Assembly (NCBI GenBank): GCA_036897485.1
Contig: JAYMTF010001299.1
Location: 1 to 24,440, forward strand
Direction of reading: 5' to 3'
Source of the DNA: Pelargonium nanum
Taxonomy: Eukaryota > Streptophyta > Magnoliopsida > Geraniales > Geraniaceae
Length of the DNA stretch: 24,440 nucleotides
The notes beneath the pieces are model-generated. The model ran no database searches and was not told the DNA's origin. It saw only the letters and a program-made list of their open reading frames with translations. Position 1 is the stretch's first letter. Each line of letters begins with the position of its first letter. A program made the position numbers and the translations under genes. This document shows, one piece after another, positions 8,813-18,577 of the stretch.

Positions 8813-11567
8813 ATGTCGCTCACTTCCCACCACTTCTCCACCATCTCCTCCTCTCGCCTCGCCTCCCGCCACCACATCGCCGCCGTCCGCCACCGCCTCC
8901 AAACCCCCACCTCCTCCTCCTCTCTCCCAATCACCTCTCGCCACCTCACCACCGCCTTTCCACAACTCCGTCTCTCGCCTCGAAGCTCCAATCTCCTCCT
9001 CGTCCCCATCCGCTGCTCTCGTCTCGGAGTCTATGACGATGATGGTGGTTTTGTTCGCAGAAAGGAGGTTAATAGTTTGAATTTCGATTACTTTCTCTCG
9101 ATTGTTGAGTTCGTGTGCCTGGTCTCGTCGGCGGTTTTGACGATCGGTTTCGCGGCGACCTGTGCGGTTTCTGGGTGGAGGAAGGCGGTTGTTGGGGTGT
9201 TTGGGGAGAGGGTTTTGGTGTGGGGGTTGGTGATGATGGTGTGTGGGGTTTTGGTTGGGGCTTTGATTAGGAGGAGACAGTGGAGCAGAGTTTGTATGGA
9301 GACTGTGAAAGGAGGTGCTGAGAGTTTCAATTTGGTTGAGAGGATTGAGAAATTGGAGGAGGATGTGAAGAGCTCGGCTACTATCATTCGAGCTCTGTCT
9401 CGGCAGCTCGAGAAGTTGGGGATTCGGTTTCGTGTTACTCGAAAGTCTCTGAAGGATCCCATTTCTGAGGTAATTGGAGTTAATTTTGTATTTCATTGGT
9501 TTTGATCAGTAGTTTGTTGTTATATATTCGATAACATTTGGGTTAAGAGAAGAGATAGTGATAGTATTAGATAAGATGGAGCGGAGGAGCAGAATAGAAG
9601 CTTAGTGTCCAAAAGAGTTTTGCTCGAATTGTTGTTCTCGTTGTTCGTTCATTGGCACATTTGCTTATGCTAATGTGTTCCGAAGGAGGATACATTAGAT
9701 TAGAGAGATCTTGATTGACACGTGGATTACTTTTTTCTTTATTATTATATTGAGAACTGAATTGCAAATGTGGAAGAGAATGTTTTTTGAAGGATCCCAT
9801 TTCAGAGGCAATGGCACTTGGTTTTGCATTGATTTCTGATCAATAGTTTTTGTGAATTTATCGATACCACTTGGCTTAAAAGAAGAGATAGTGATTGTAT
9901 TAGATAAGATGGAGTGGAGGAGCGAAATATGAGTGCATCGTCCCAAAGAGTTTTGCTAAAGGATTCACATAGCCGACCCATAATTGTTTGGGAAATGTGT
10001 CAGTTGTTATATTTGCTTATGATAATGCGTTCCAAAGGAGGATAGATTCTATTAGAGAGATTTATATTGAGCCACGTATTACACTTTTTAATTGTATTGC
10101 GAACTGAATTGCAAGATGTGGAAGGGAATTTGTTTTGGAGGTAGGCGAGTGAGGGTTATGAATGATAAATCCGCTGAAACAGGTAAGCAATTGGTTTGGT
10201 TTTTGTTGTTATATTTGCATATGGTTGTGATGCGGAGGAAAAATTAGATTAGTGTGGTATTGATTAATATGTGGATTACACTTTTTGATTTTATTGAGAA
10301 CTGTATAGCAATGTGTAAGAGAATGTGTTTTGGAGTAAGAGATTGAGGGTTTATGAATGATAAATAAGCTGAAATAGACAAGCAATTGGCCTATGAATAA
10401 ATCATATGAGATAGGTGGATCGTACTCTAGGATTTGTTTGAGAGCAGAGCGACTATAGATAGAAGAGAATGATAAAGTTTCTGAATTCATGGAAATAGTC
10501 GATATAGATATTCGGGCAAGAACTTTTAAGCTCTCAGGCTTTGTACGAGACTTGTAAGGTTCATGGATGGAAGAGAATGTTATCGCGGATAGAACTTTTA
10601 AGCTCTTAGGCTTTGTACGAGACTTGTAAGGTTCATGGATGACCGCTTGTTAATTCATATTTCTTTCAAAATATTCATATTTTTATTTTTCTTTATTCTT
10701 TTTTGGTCTGAAGACTGCAGCTTTGGCTCAAAAGAATTCTGAGGCAACTCGTGCATTAGCAGCGCAAGAAGATATTCTGGAAAGGGAACTAGGCGAAGTC
10801 CACAAGGTTCTGTTGGCAATGCAGGTGAATACTGTTACTGTGTTAAATGACATATATATATATATATATATCATATATTTGAACTGTGGGGAGTTATACA
10901 TATTAGAATATTTGGCCAGTTACATTTCTTTGCTGCTTATTCAAAGGTTGCATTTGGATGAAATAATATGGAATGGGAATCAAGAATATGAATTAGAATG
11001 ATTCCAAAGCCATTTTCATGACCAAAAAGTCATAATCCAAACGTGAAGAAGAAGAATCTCATTTCCATATCCATTCCCATTCGTGAACAAAAATTCTAAT
11101 CCAAACACTACCTAAAAACACGGTTCCTTGGCAAGTCTAAATCTAACTTTCTAACAATTGTTTTTGCCCCTTCATTGAAGATATAATGGGCATGTCTGGG
11201 TTTTATCAAGTTGTACTGTGTTACTATAATTTAATTACATTGTTTTTTTCTTCATTTTCTGTAGGAGCAACAGTACAAGCAACTTGACCTAATTCTTGCC
11301 GTAGGTAGAGCTAGTAAGATAATAGATGACACGGAGATACCCGAGCAAGAACGCAAGACCAAAGAAACTCGTAAGTCATTAGATGACAAGAAGATACCCG
11401 AGCAAAAACTTGACACAAAAGAAACTCGTAAGTCCTTAGATGACAAGAAGGTACCCGAGCAAAAACTTGACACAAAAGAGAAGCCTGAATCAGATCAGAA
11501 GGAGGCAAAAAAGATGGAAACTTCACCAGCAAATCAAGCTTTGGGCAGCGGCAAGAAGCGAAAATGA
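8813..11567 (+). CDS. Predicted plastid membrane protein with two transmembrane segments and a coiled coil (unknown family)
   Basis: My splice model has three exons, all joined in phase 0: 8813-9469, 10714-10824 and 11265-11567, giving 356 aa. The start is the first ATG of the long frame, in context ACAATGTCG. Residues 1 to about 68 are Ser/Arg/His-rich with almost no acidic residues, as in a chloroplast transit peptide. Two hydrophobic segments follow, at about 94-118 and 133-152. An RRR motif at 153-155 suggests the following part faces the stroma. From about 172 to 270 heptad-like Leu/Ile spacing predicts a coiled coil (VERIEKLEEDV, then IIRALSRQLEKLG; exon 2 adds AALAQKNSEATRALAAQED). Exon 3 encodes 2.7 tandem 19-residue repeats and a basic tail ending GKKRK. 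I do not recognise the family by name. It could be a scaffold or tether in envelope or thylakoid membranes, but that is only inference. Confidence 0.8.
9451..10390 (+). repeat. Degenerate tandem duplication array filling intron 1 of the plastid-membrane gene
   Basis: The junction sequence GAAGGATCCCATTTCTGAGG (end of exon 1 plus donor, at 9451) is repeated at 9789 as GAAGGATCCCATTTCAGAGG followed by C. The flanking sequence matches too, including AGAGATAGTGAT, TAGATAAGATGGAG and AGAGTTTTGCT, at a period of about 338 bp. A third, shorter unit at about 10203-10390 repeats the latter half of the unit (TTGTTATATTTGC, GTGGATTACACTTTTT, GAATGATAAAT, AAGCAATTGG). The intron has therefore grown by tandem duplication that captured the exon edge. 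Confidence 0.85.
10519..10641 (+). repeat. Two 51-bp direct repeats, 72-bp period, in intron 1
   Basis: The 51-bp copies at 10519-10569 and 10591-10641 differ by a single base (CTCTCAGG versus CTCTTAGG). Each contains a 21-nt segment, GCTTTGTACGAGACTTGTAAG, bounded by AG on the left and GT on the right. They lie just upstream of the real exon 2 acceptor. Confidence 0.9.
10852..10872. repeat. (AT)n microsatellite in intron 2
   Basis: An uninterrupted run of TA/AT dinucleotides of about 20 bp sits 27 bp downstream of the exon 2 splice donor of the plastid-membrane gene. It is a simple repeat with no further function visible. Confidence 0.85.
10946..11112. mobile_element. Tourist-like MITE (PIF/Harbinger type) in intron 2
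   Basis: The element is about 167 bp. The left end is GGTTGCATTTGGATGA. The right end, reverse-complemented, is GGTAGTGTTTGGATTA, giving a 16-bp terminal inverted repeat with four mismatches. Internal ATGGGAAT and ATTCCCAT words also pair. TAA follows the right end, and AAA precedes the left end, possibly a decayed TAA target-site duplication. Its termini match the shorter element at 16054-16126. Confidence 0.65.
11328..11480 (+). repeat. In-frame 57-bp coding tandem repeat (19 aa, 2.7 copies)
   Basis: The units are 11328-11384, 11385-11441 and a partial third at 11442-11480. Their translations start DTEIPEQERKTKETRKSLD, DKKIPEQKLDTKETRKSLD and DKKVPEQKLDTKE. Copies 2 and 3 differ by two bases over 39, so the last duplication is recent relative to the first. 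The repeats give a Lys/Glu-rich, probably disordered tail to the plastid-membrane protein. Confidence 0.95.
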
Positions 11568-12171
11568 GCTCAGGTTATGGAACGACAGGTCATTTATTCA
11601 TTATGCAGGTTTCTTCGATCTTGTTCACTGAAGAGTCAAATTATGCAATATGTTGTTTTAGTTGATTGAGGTTGTATCAAAGGAATAATTTGGAAATGCG
11701 TTCGAGCTTAAGCACAAGTTTGTACCAATAGGAATGTTTCGTAATCGATGTTACAATGTACGATTGTCTGTAATTTCAAGTTGTAGGAGGTTAGCGGTTG
11801 CGTCGGACTTACAGTTACTGACAGTAATGCTGTATTTGAATACATGTGATCATGATTACTTTCTTTTGAACTCTTTCCATCAACATTCACTTGACTTAAG
11901 TGTGTCGTGAAGGATATGTATATGTCGATCGAGTTGAGCTGTGCAACTGACTCAAAATTGGTTAAATTTCACTATTAAACGTGTTTTTCTCACATTTTTG
12001 ATACCATGTTAAATTTCAATAACACGCTAACATAATAACTTAAACTTTCGTTACTGAAACATAAACTTATTTCATCTACTTTAACCAAATTCAAATTCAA
12101 ATCAACATTGTCTATACCAAAATTTGAGCGCGTTATTTTATTAAGTGGTCGATAGACTTTTGTGTTTCGAA
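11568..12171. other. 3' UTR of the plastid-membrane gene and intergenic spacer
   Basis: About 600 bp separate the stop codon at 11567 from the next promoter. The first 300 bp or so are mixed-composition and likely include the 3' UTR, with AATAAT near 11681 as a possible poly(A) signal. The remainder is AT-rich. No gene is seen. Confidence 0.5.
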
Positions 12172-12200
12172 ACGACGTCGTATGCTACCGTGTATATAAA
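12172..12200 (+). promoter_or_regulatory. ACGACGTCGT palindrome and TATA box close to the ATG of the 13-exon gene
   Basis: A perfect 10-bp palindrome, ACGACGTCGT (12172-12181), with an ACGT core suited to bZIP factors, is followed by TATATAAA at 12193-12200. The TATA box ends only 35 nt before the ATG at 12236. If it is used at normal spacing, the transcript would have a leader of only about 5-15 nt. Confidence 0.5.
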
Positions 12201-12235
12201 CAGTAAACTCCTGGGACCATCGCACTGTAGAAGAA

Positions 12236-15200
12236 ATGGAAGAGCTACGGAAGCTGGAACAAGAGCAGAAGGTGGTCTCGCTCATGCAATCCCATGGAGT
12301 CCTCTCTTCTTCTTCGTCCCCTCCTCCTCGCGATCGAGACTCTCTTCGCTTCCTCTCCAGTCTCGCTCTCTTCCTGGTCTGAATCTCTACATTTTGATAT
12401 TTTTTTCTCAATTTTTTTTTGAAGATTTCTCACATGTTTTCGCTATTTGAGACGATGACAGGCGCAACCTTGCGGAGAAATCGACTTGGAGAAGAAGCAG
12501 AGTCTGATCCTCGAACACTTGCCAAAAGTGAGCCTCGTTGAGTTCATAAATTGCTGTATCGATTAAGCAGCTAAATCGTGAAATGTTTGTGCATTGTGTT
12601 TACGTTTGCTTTGTTTGTGGCTCAGTTTTCTGCTGATTTTGTTGAGGAAGCATCGCTGTCTCTTACTCATCAGGACACGAAGGAACTGGAAAACGAGCTT
12701 GAATGTAGTGATGATCGTATGTGCGACGCTTATTTTGGAAAGACGGCTATGATTGGGCTTGATGCTATGCAACGAGCGAATTCTACTCTTGAGGATTTTG
12801 TAAGTAAAATCTTATACGTTTTAGTAACTGCTGGTGATTGGAATGGAAGATCTGAGCCAATAATTGATATGAATCACTTGTTTCATGAGCATGACATCAA
12901 CGTACTAATTCTGGTTTGCATTGGAATGTGTATGAATTTCATGGCATTAATTGGATTTGAATTTGCAAAAATTGAAGAAAAAAAAGTATTGAAACCGCTG
13001 TTCTGGATATATGCAATGAGGATATTTTCTTCTTATACTGTCAGTGAACTTTGTCACTGTAGCCTCATCCAATAGGAAATTAGTTTCTTATAAGTTCCAC
13101 TTAATTGGTTTCATGAGTTATATTTTTTGAGTTTTGAAGTATTGATATCTTGCAATTTTGATGCCTATGATCCTCCAATCAAAAAATGTTTTGTTATAAA
13201 TATTACCAGATGGATTGATTTTTAATTCTAAACCAAGGAATGGCTGATTATACTCAGCCAAAAAGTATACTGAACTTACAGTGACTAAGATCCTAATTTG
13301 TTCATACCATTAATCAGAATGATCCGATCTAACTTAATAACAAATCTCGCCAGTTTTGATGGTTTTAGAATATTTGTGTAGATAATGATTTCAGAAAGTG
13401 GTTTTACTGTTCTGTGTCCATGTAACAGTGCAGGTCTTATTTTATGTTTCATGGTATGGATATCAACCAGCCACATTCAGTATTTCAACATCTTCCCGTG
13501 CTTTCATTTACAGAGAGTTATATTTATCAGGTAACAATATGGAAATCGAATTACTTTCATGCTTTATAGAATAGCATAAACTTTTTTGATAAGCATATGG
13601 AATAGCATAAACTGCAAGTAGATCAACTGTTTATAAGCAGGCAGTGTAGCTTTCAGAACGCTGATGCTGCAAAAGTGGCATTGGGCCCTTGTGGAAGTAC
13701 ATCACCAGATATACAGATGTGCTTCTGCCGATGAATTGAGTCTCATCCATCTTTTATATTTTTCCAATTTATGCATGCTGATAAAGTTTTGAAAAAAGAA
13801 ATTAGAAAAACAAAAACACAAATCCATCCATCTTTAAATGGTTGCAACCATGGCTGGAACTTGGAAGGTGGCGCATTGGTGTTGTGACATCAAGGTACCA
13901 TATCTATCATTCTTTCTTGAAGCCGTGTTTGTGTTCATGCAGCTTGATACCTTAAATGAGCAGATGCTGCAAACACCAGCCACTGGAGTTAGTGTCCTTG
14001 AAGGTGGATCCAAGGTGGTGAACATATGCTTCATAAATCACTTATTGTAAAGATTTTGTAACTTATAAGTCAACATTCACATGGCCACTGTTATTCTGTT
14101 TTAGATGCAGGAAGCAGATATGGGCCTCATCGCTGAGTTTATGGATATATTCAAAGGCGATCCATTCAGACCCCTCGTGGATATCCTTAAATGTCATGGT
14201 CTGTTCACAGAGAGGTAGTATTTCTTGTTCACTGGCTACATTTTTGTGTGAATTAAATCTGAGTTCAAGGGTTTTCATCATCTTCCTACTACGAGTGAAG
14301 GATAAGCACAGAATTCAAATGTGGGGAGGAGTATTGGGCTCTAGAAAGAAATCTTTGCTGTGCACTTTCAAGCAAAAAGGAGGTATGTACATCGTTTAGG
14401 TGCACATGTATTGGGGATAAAACTTGTTGATCTTCTAGTTCCAAAGTGAATGCAATTGATCTAGAATTTTCTGCTCAGATCTCTGTTGAAGATGTGATGA
14501 AGTCAATTAATCTGAAATCATTTGATTATCGGGTGTTGAATCTTCTTTTGTATCAGTTGAGAGGAGAAAAGGTAATTCACAGGTGGCATGTCTATAATTC
14601 TCATAGTTTTGATGCATGAACTAGTCAAATTGCACCGCCATCTCTCTCCTTCCCCAAATTTCGAAGCATGATGTCAAGTCTTATCCTTGTAACTGTTCTG
14701 CTGCTACGTCTAATTTGATGCACTATGTTTTCTGTTTGCTTTAGTCTTGTCTGAGTAGTTACATTTCAGTTATGTAAGTGTGTTTCTTTGAAGCTATCAT
14801 GAAGGTTAATGATTTGCATATGGAGTTCCTGTCAATCTCAGAATTCCTTGTGGAGGTATCTGATGATCTGTAAGTATTTCTCCTTTTGCATTTCTCCCTG
14901 ATTCTATTATTTATCTTATTGGGAGTTTGAATTTACTACTTCCCATTAAATGGCATAAAATGCTATTAATTCAGTGAAATTGATAGATATAAAGCTGTAT
15001 ACATGTGGCGTTTATCTTTGAATATTAGCTTGCATGTATAATTTCTATTTGAGAGGCATCTGCTCCAGTTTTGGAAACCTGCAGTTCATTGCCTACACAA
15101 ATGCAGTTCATTACCTTTGGAACTCTACTGTTTAGATGCCAACTAGAGTTATAATGCTGTACTACTTCTAGGCTATTGTTTCTTTTATATTATTTGGATA

Positions 15201-16251
15201 ACTAATGCTTTTTTATGCATGCATGTTAACGACAATGTGGCAAGTAATACCGACTTTTCTGATACCAATTTGATACAATGGGGCTGTAGGTTTGATTATG
15301 AGGTATGTTTAACTCAATGACGTGGTTCTAAGTTACTGGTTTGGCTTTAAGTTATCTCTGTCTGATTTAAAATTTCTATTTATGTAGGATGATGTGGCAG
15401 AGAACCATTTCAATGTTTTACGCATGTTTGTCAGAATATATGGTGCATCAGCTGCCCCAGCTATGCTGGTGAGTCTACCTTACTGTTCATCGACGATTAC
15501 TTTGTGCTGATATGATTGAAAATTGTTTTGCTCTAATGTTGATTATCACAACAAATTCCAAATCTTTTGAAATATGAGGATGCAAAAGACCAAAATGATT
15601 GCAGTTCCTTCTTGTTTTGTTTTTCACACTAAATAAACTGCAATGAATAAATGAAACAAAACCCATGATTGGATATGCACACATGAAGTTGAATTGATTG
15701 AAGGAGATAGTTCAAATCTTTGACAAAATGAAGAAAGGTAGTATTTGTTTTCCCTCGGAAAGTGGAAACCCTATTGCCAATCATGAATATGTTGTGTTGA
15801 TTTTAATTAAATGGGTATTGGTTTGCACTCTAATATTTGTGGTTTCTTTTTTTTTTTTTTTTTGATACAAATATATTTGTGGTTTCTGTTAATAATCTTT
15901 TGCCAGGCAAAATACATCACCGAAGCTGAAGACAAGTACGACAGATTGCTTAAGTCGTTGGATCCTCATTTGTCACAGAATTACCAGAGAAGATGTATTG
16001 AAGCCACTAAAGAAGGTAATTTACATATAGATCACATAACATGAAGCCATTAAGGTAGTGTTGGGAACGGGGTTTCAAAAGTTGGATTCTCATTTCTGAA
16101 CAAAAAATTATTTTCCAAACGTCACCTAATGTTTGACGTGTTATTAGGAGGGAACACATCTGGACACCCTCTCGGAACATGGACTATACCACCAATCATT
16201 GTAGACGAGAAGGCGTATCGTGCAAACCTTTCCAATATGAATCAATCGTAG
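12236..16251 (+). CDS. Conserved-looking plant protein of unknown function, 13 exons, 403 aa, with a DDxxD-like motif
   Basis: Exons by my reading: 12236-12376, 12462-12527, 12626-12799, 13429-13530, 13943-14014, 14105-14214, 14301-14382, 14479-14571, 14805-14869, 15290-15302, 15388-15468, 15907-16015 and 16148-16251. They sum to 1212 nt in one open frame, and all introns are GT-AG. The N-terminus is MEELRKLEQEQKVVSLMQSH followed by a Ser/Pro stretch; there is no signal peptide or membrane segment. The rest looks mostly helical, with segments such as SYFMFHGMDINQPHSVFQHL, EEYWALERNLCCALSSKKE and FDYRVLNLLLYQLRGEK. Residues 300-308 are DDLFDYEDD, resembling the aspartate-rich metal site of isoprenoid synthases, but no second catalytic motif was identified. 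Exon 10 is a 13-nt microexon. I do not recognise the family. The exon 4, 5 and 7 acceptors were chosen by phase and protein likeness and are the least certain. Confidence 0.82.
16054..16126. mobile_element. Short Tourist-like MITE with TAA target-site duplication in intron 12
   Basis: This 73-bp element has the left end GGTAGTGTTGGG. The right end, reverse-complemented, is GGTGACGTTTGG. It is flanked by TAA at 16051-16053 and 16127-16129, the target duplication expected of PIF/Harbinger MITEs. Its right half (GAACAAAAAATT, then CCAAACG and CACC) parallels the element at 10946-11112. It has no coding capacity and is probably an internally deleted family member. Confidence 0.7.
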
Positions 16252-16565
16252 CTTCGGCTGCTACTTCTGGGTTGCTCAAGTCAGACTCTGGACTAACCGA
16301 TGAGTGTGGCACTTAAACCCTCCTATTTTTTACTCTTAATCATTCCTATATTTGGTTCACATTTACACTTGTTACTGCATATCTGGTCTCCAGTTGGTCT
16401 TCTCAAAACACAGCACCATGACCATGAATTTAAGTCATTTCAAAATAGTTCACCCCATTTTGGTTCAGAATGATTGTTCTTCACTTTTAGAGATTGAAAC
16501 GTATTTTAATGTCTGTAAGTTGGATAGGATGGTAAGGTTCCTTAGGTAAGGTTTATTTTCACTGG

Positions 16566-16803
16566 AGTTGTCAATTCGTGCTGTTGTAGCACAACACACA
16601 ATACGAACACGACACGTTCCAGAACACGTATGCATGATTAGTTACTCATGTTGTTGTTACACACAAGACATGTTCAACGCACATACTTAAGGTTATAATT
16701 ATATATTTATCCTAGGAACGTGCCAAACGTGTTGTGTTTGTGTTGGGCCGTACTACACAAACATTCAACACGATACGAATATGAAACGCACGAATTGCAG
16801 CCC
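16566..16803. mobile_element. Non-autonomous inverted-repeat element with CAATTCGTGC ends
   Basis: CAATTCGTGC at 16572-16581 pairs with GCACGAATTG at 16788-16797. Further subterminal words (ACGAACACGACACG against CGTGTTGTGTTTGTGTTG, and GATACGAAT) also pair imperfectly. The element is about 240 bp and non-coding. The outer bases (GGAGTTGT and CAGCCCTTCC) are only weakly inverted. The superfamily is not clear and no target-site duplication was found. Confidence 0.5.
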
Positions 16804-17149
16804 TTCCACACTATATCTTCAAAATTACACCATATTGAAATTCAATATTGCTGGTCGGAGTTTTAAAACATTGGTTTAACTTGCGTATTACTAATATTTA
16901 TTTCACACATTTATCAACCACGTACTCAAAACCATGTCATTTTTGGTGTTTAACTTATATAACTTTAAACAAGTCTACTCATATCTATTTTACACATTTA
17001 TAATAATCTCATGTTGCTTGTATAATTCTGTTGTTTTTGGGTTCACAAGTGACTCGCGAGAAGACGAAAACAAAAGTAAGAATTTGAACTTCAATCCCTA
17101 GACACTTTCGAAACTCTATCCGAAATTTGTAGATTCAGTTATATTATAT

Positions 17150-17252
17150 CCAACTTATTTTCGGATCAGATGTTCTCGAGGAATTGTGGATTCTGTGCAT
17201 CAAACTTATTTTCGGATAAGATCTTCTTGAGGAATTGTGGATTCTGTCCATC
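17150..17252. repeat. 51-bp tandem duplication
   Basis: Two adjacent copies, about 17150-17201 and 17202-17252, share ACTTATTTTCGGAT, GAGGAATTGTGGATTCTGT and CATC with roughly five differences. There is no associated gene. Confidence 0.9.
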
Positions 17253-18577
17253 AAACTCACATTTCCTATAAAATCCAATACCGACCCACAACCCAAAACA
17301 CAAAATCGAACGAACCCACACCCCATCAAGCTAGGGCTAAGTCTTTCCCAACCCGAAACCCGAATTCACAACTCAAGCACAAGTACTAGTTCACATAAAA
17401 TTTGGTTTGAGTTGGACTTGAAGCACATGTGAGAGAGAGGTGAATTAAATTTACTGTTGTGGTTGTGAGGCAGGTAATTCATAAATAACGTCAGATCTGT
17501 AGTGGGGACTGTGTGTGCAGAAGCCAATGGACGCATATAATTGCCTGCACGGCAAGGCAAGGCAGTCAGAGATGTGTCAGCTCATTACCACTACCCATTT
17601 CTGAATTCTGAGCCATCAGAAAAGCCATCTCACTTTTGGGTTTGGGTAAACTAACAGTCCACTTCTTCATCAGGAAAAAGTAAGTAACCAACCCTCACCT
17701 TCCTATTTACTCTCTCTACTTTGTTTTCAGTATTTTCTTTTACCTTCAACAACAACAACTATCCATGAGGCCCCCCTTGTTCTTAATCCACATTCCACAC
17801 CTTTTCATGGACACTTTATTGGTAATCCTAGGACATTTTTAATGATTCCTACATTATTGTTCTCTGCTTTGGATTGTGATTTAGAATGTTGTGGAGTGGG
17901 AGTAGAGTTATGATCTAGGATGTAATGTTGACAATTCGAGTTTACGATAAAAAGTACCTAATTTGAACACGAGACTTTCAGACTGAATTACTCGCTCTGT
18001 TTTAAAACAAGTGTCATATTTTATTTGTTTTTTTTATCATAAATGAAGTGTTGTTTCAATTTTTGGAAGTTACTTATGCGTAAATTACCAATAATGTTTT
18101 TATAATAAGTTGGTTAGTATTCTTTGGTTTGTTACTACACATGTTTAAAACAGGAAGTAGAACACTTATTTTAGGACGAAGATGGTATGATTTTATGGAG
18201 TTTGGGATCGTCACAAAATGAGTGTCGTGTGTTCTTGAATTTTTGTCCAAAATGGATCCTCTTTCATTTTCTAGTAAGTTTTTTAGCTCTCATTTGTATG
18301 TTTTTTCTTATTTGAAAAGTAACATATTAAAAGGCTTCAGAAAAAGCTAAATATCACACGGATTTAAAATACTATTACAAACCTCCAAAAGTAAGTAACG
18401 AACACCCACAAGAGGGCGAGATAAAAAAAACAACAAAAAATAGAATATCAATATTTGGCCATAAAATTTACCATCTGCCGACCTACAATAACAACAATGG
18501 GTCCACAAAGTCAACTCATCTCACTAATTTTATTACACGTGTTTCTTCATCGATTTGAAAGTGTATATCAAGTGCAC

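Noticed and set aside
12578-13075. Continuous 165-codon open frame through exon 3 of the unknown gene
   Set aside because: Only 12626-12799 fits the spliced protein. The parts before and after are intronic, and a consensus GTAAGT donor follows GATTTT at 12800. The hydrophobic extension is chance.
13640-13912. Possible extra exons between exons 4 and 5 of the unknown gene
   Set aside because: AACGCTGATGCTGC... and ATGGTTGCAACC... have exon-like composition and the latter ends at AAG|GTACCA. However, they lack matching acceptors or phases, and the direct exon 4-exon 5 join already gives a smooth protein.
17440-17780. Promoter-like tract possibly heading a non-coding RNA gene
   Set aside because: CT-rich and CAA-repeat stretches and a GTAAGT-like word are suggestive, but no TATA, exon chain, conserved RNA motif or coding frame supports a gene.
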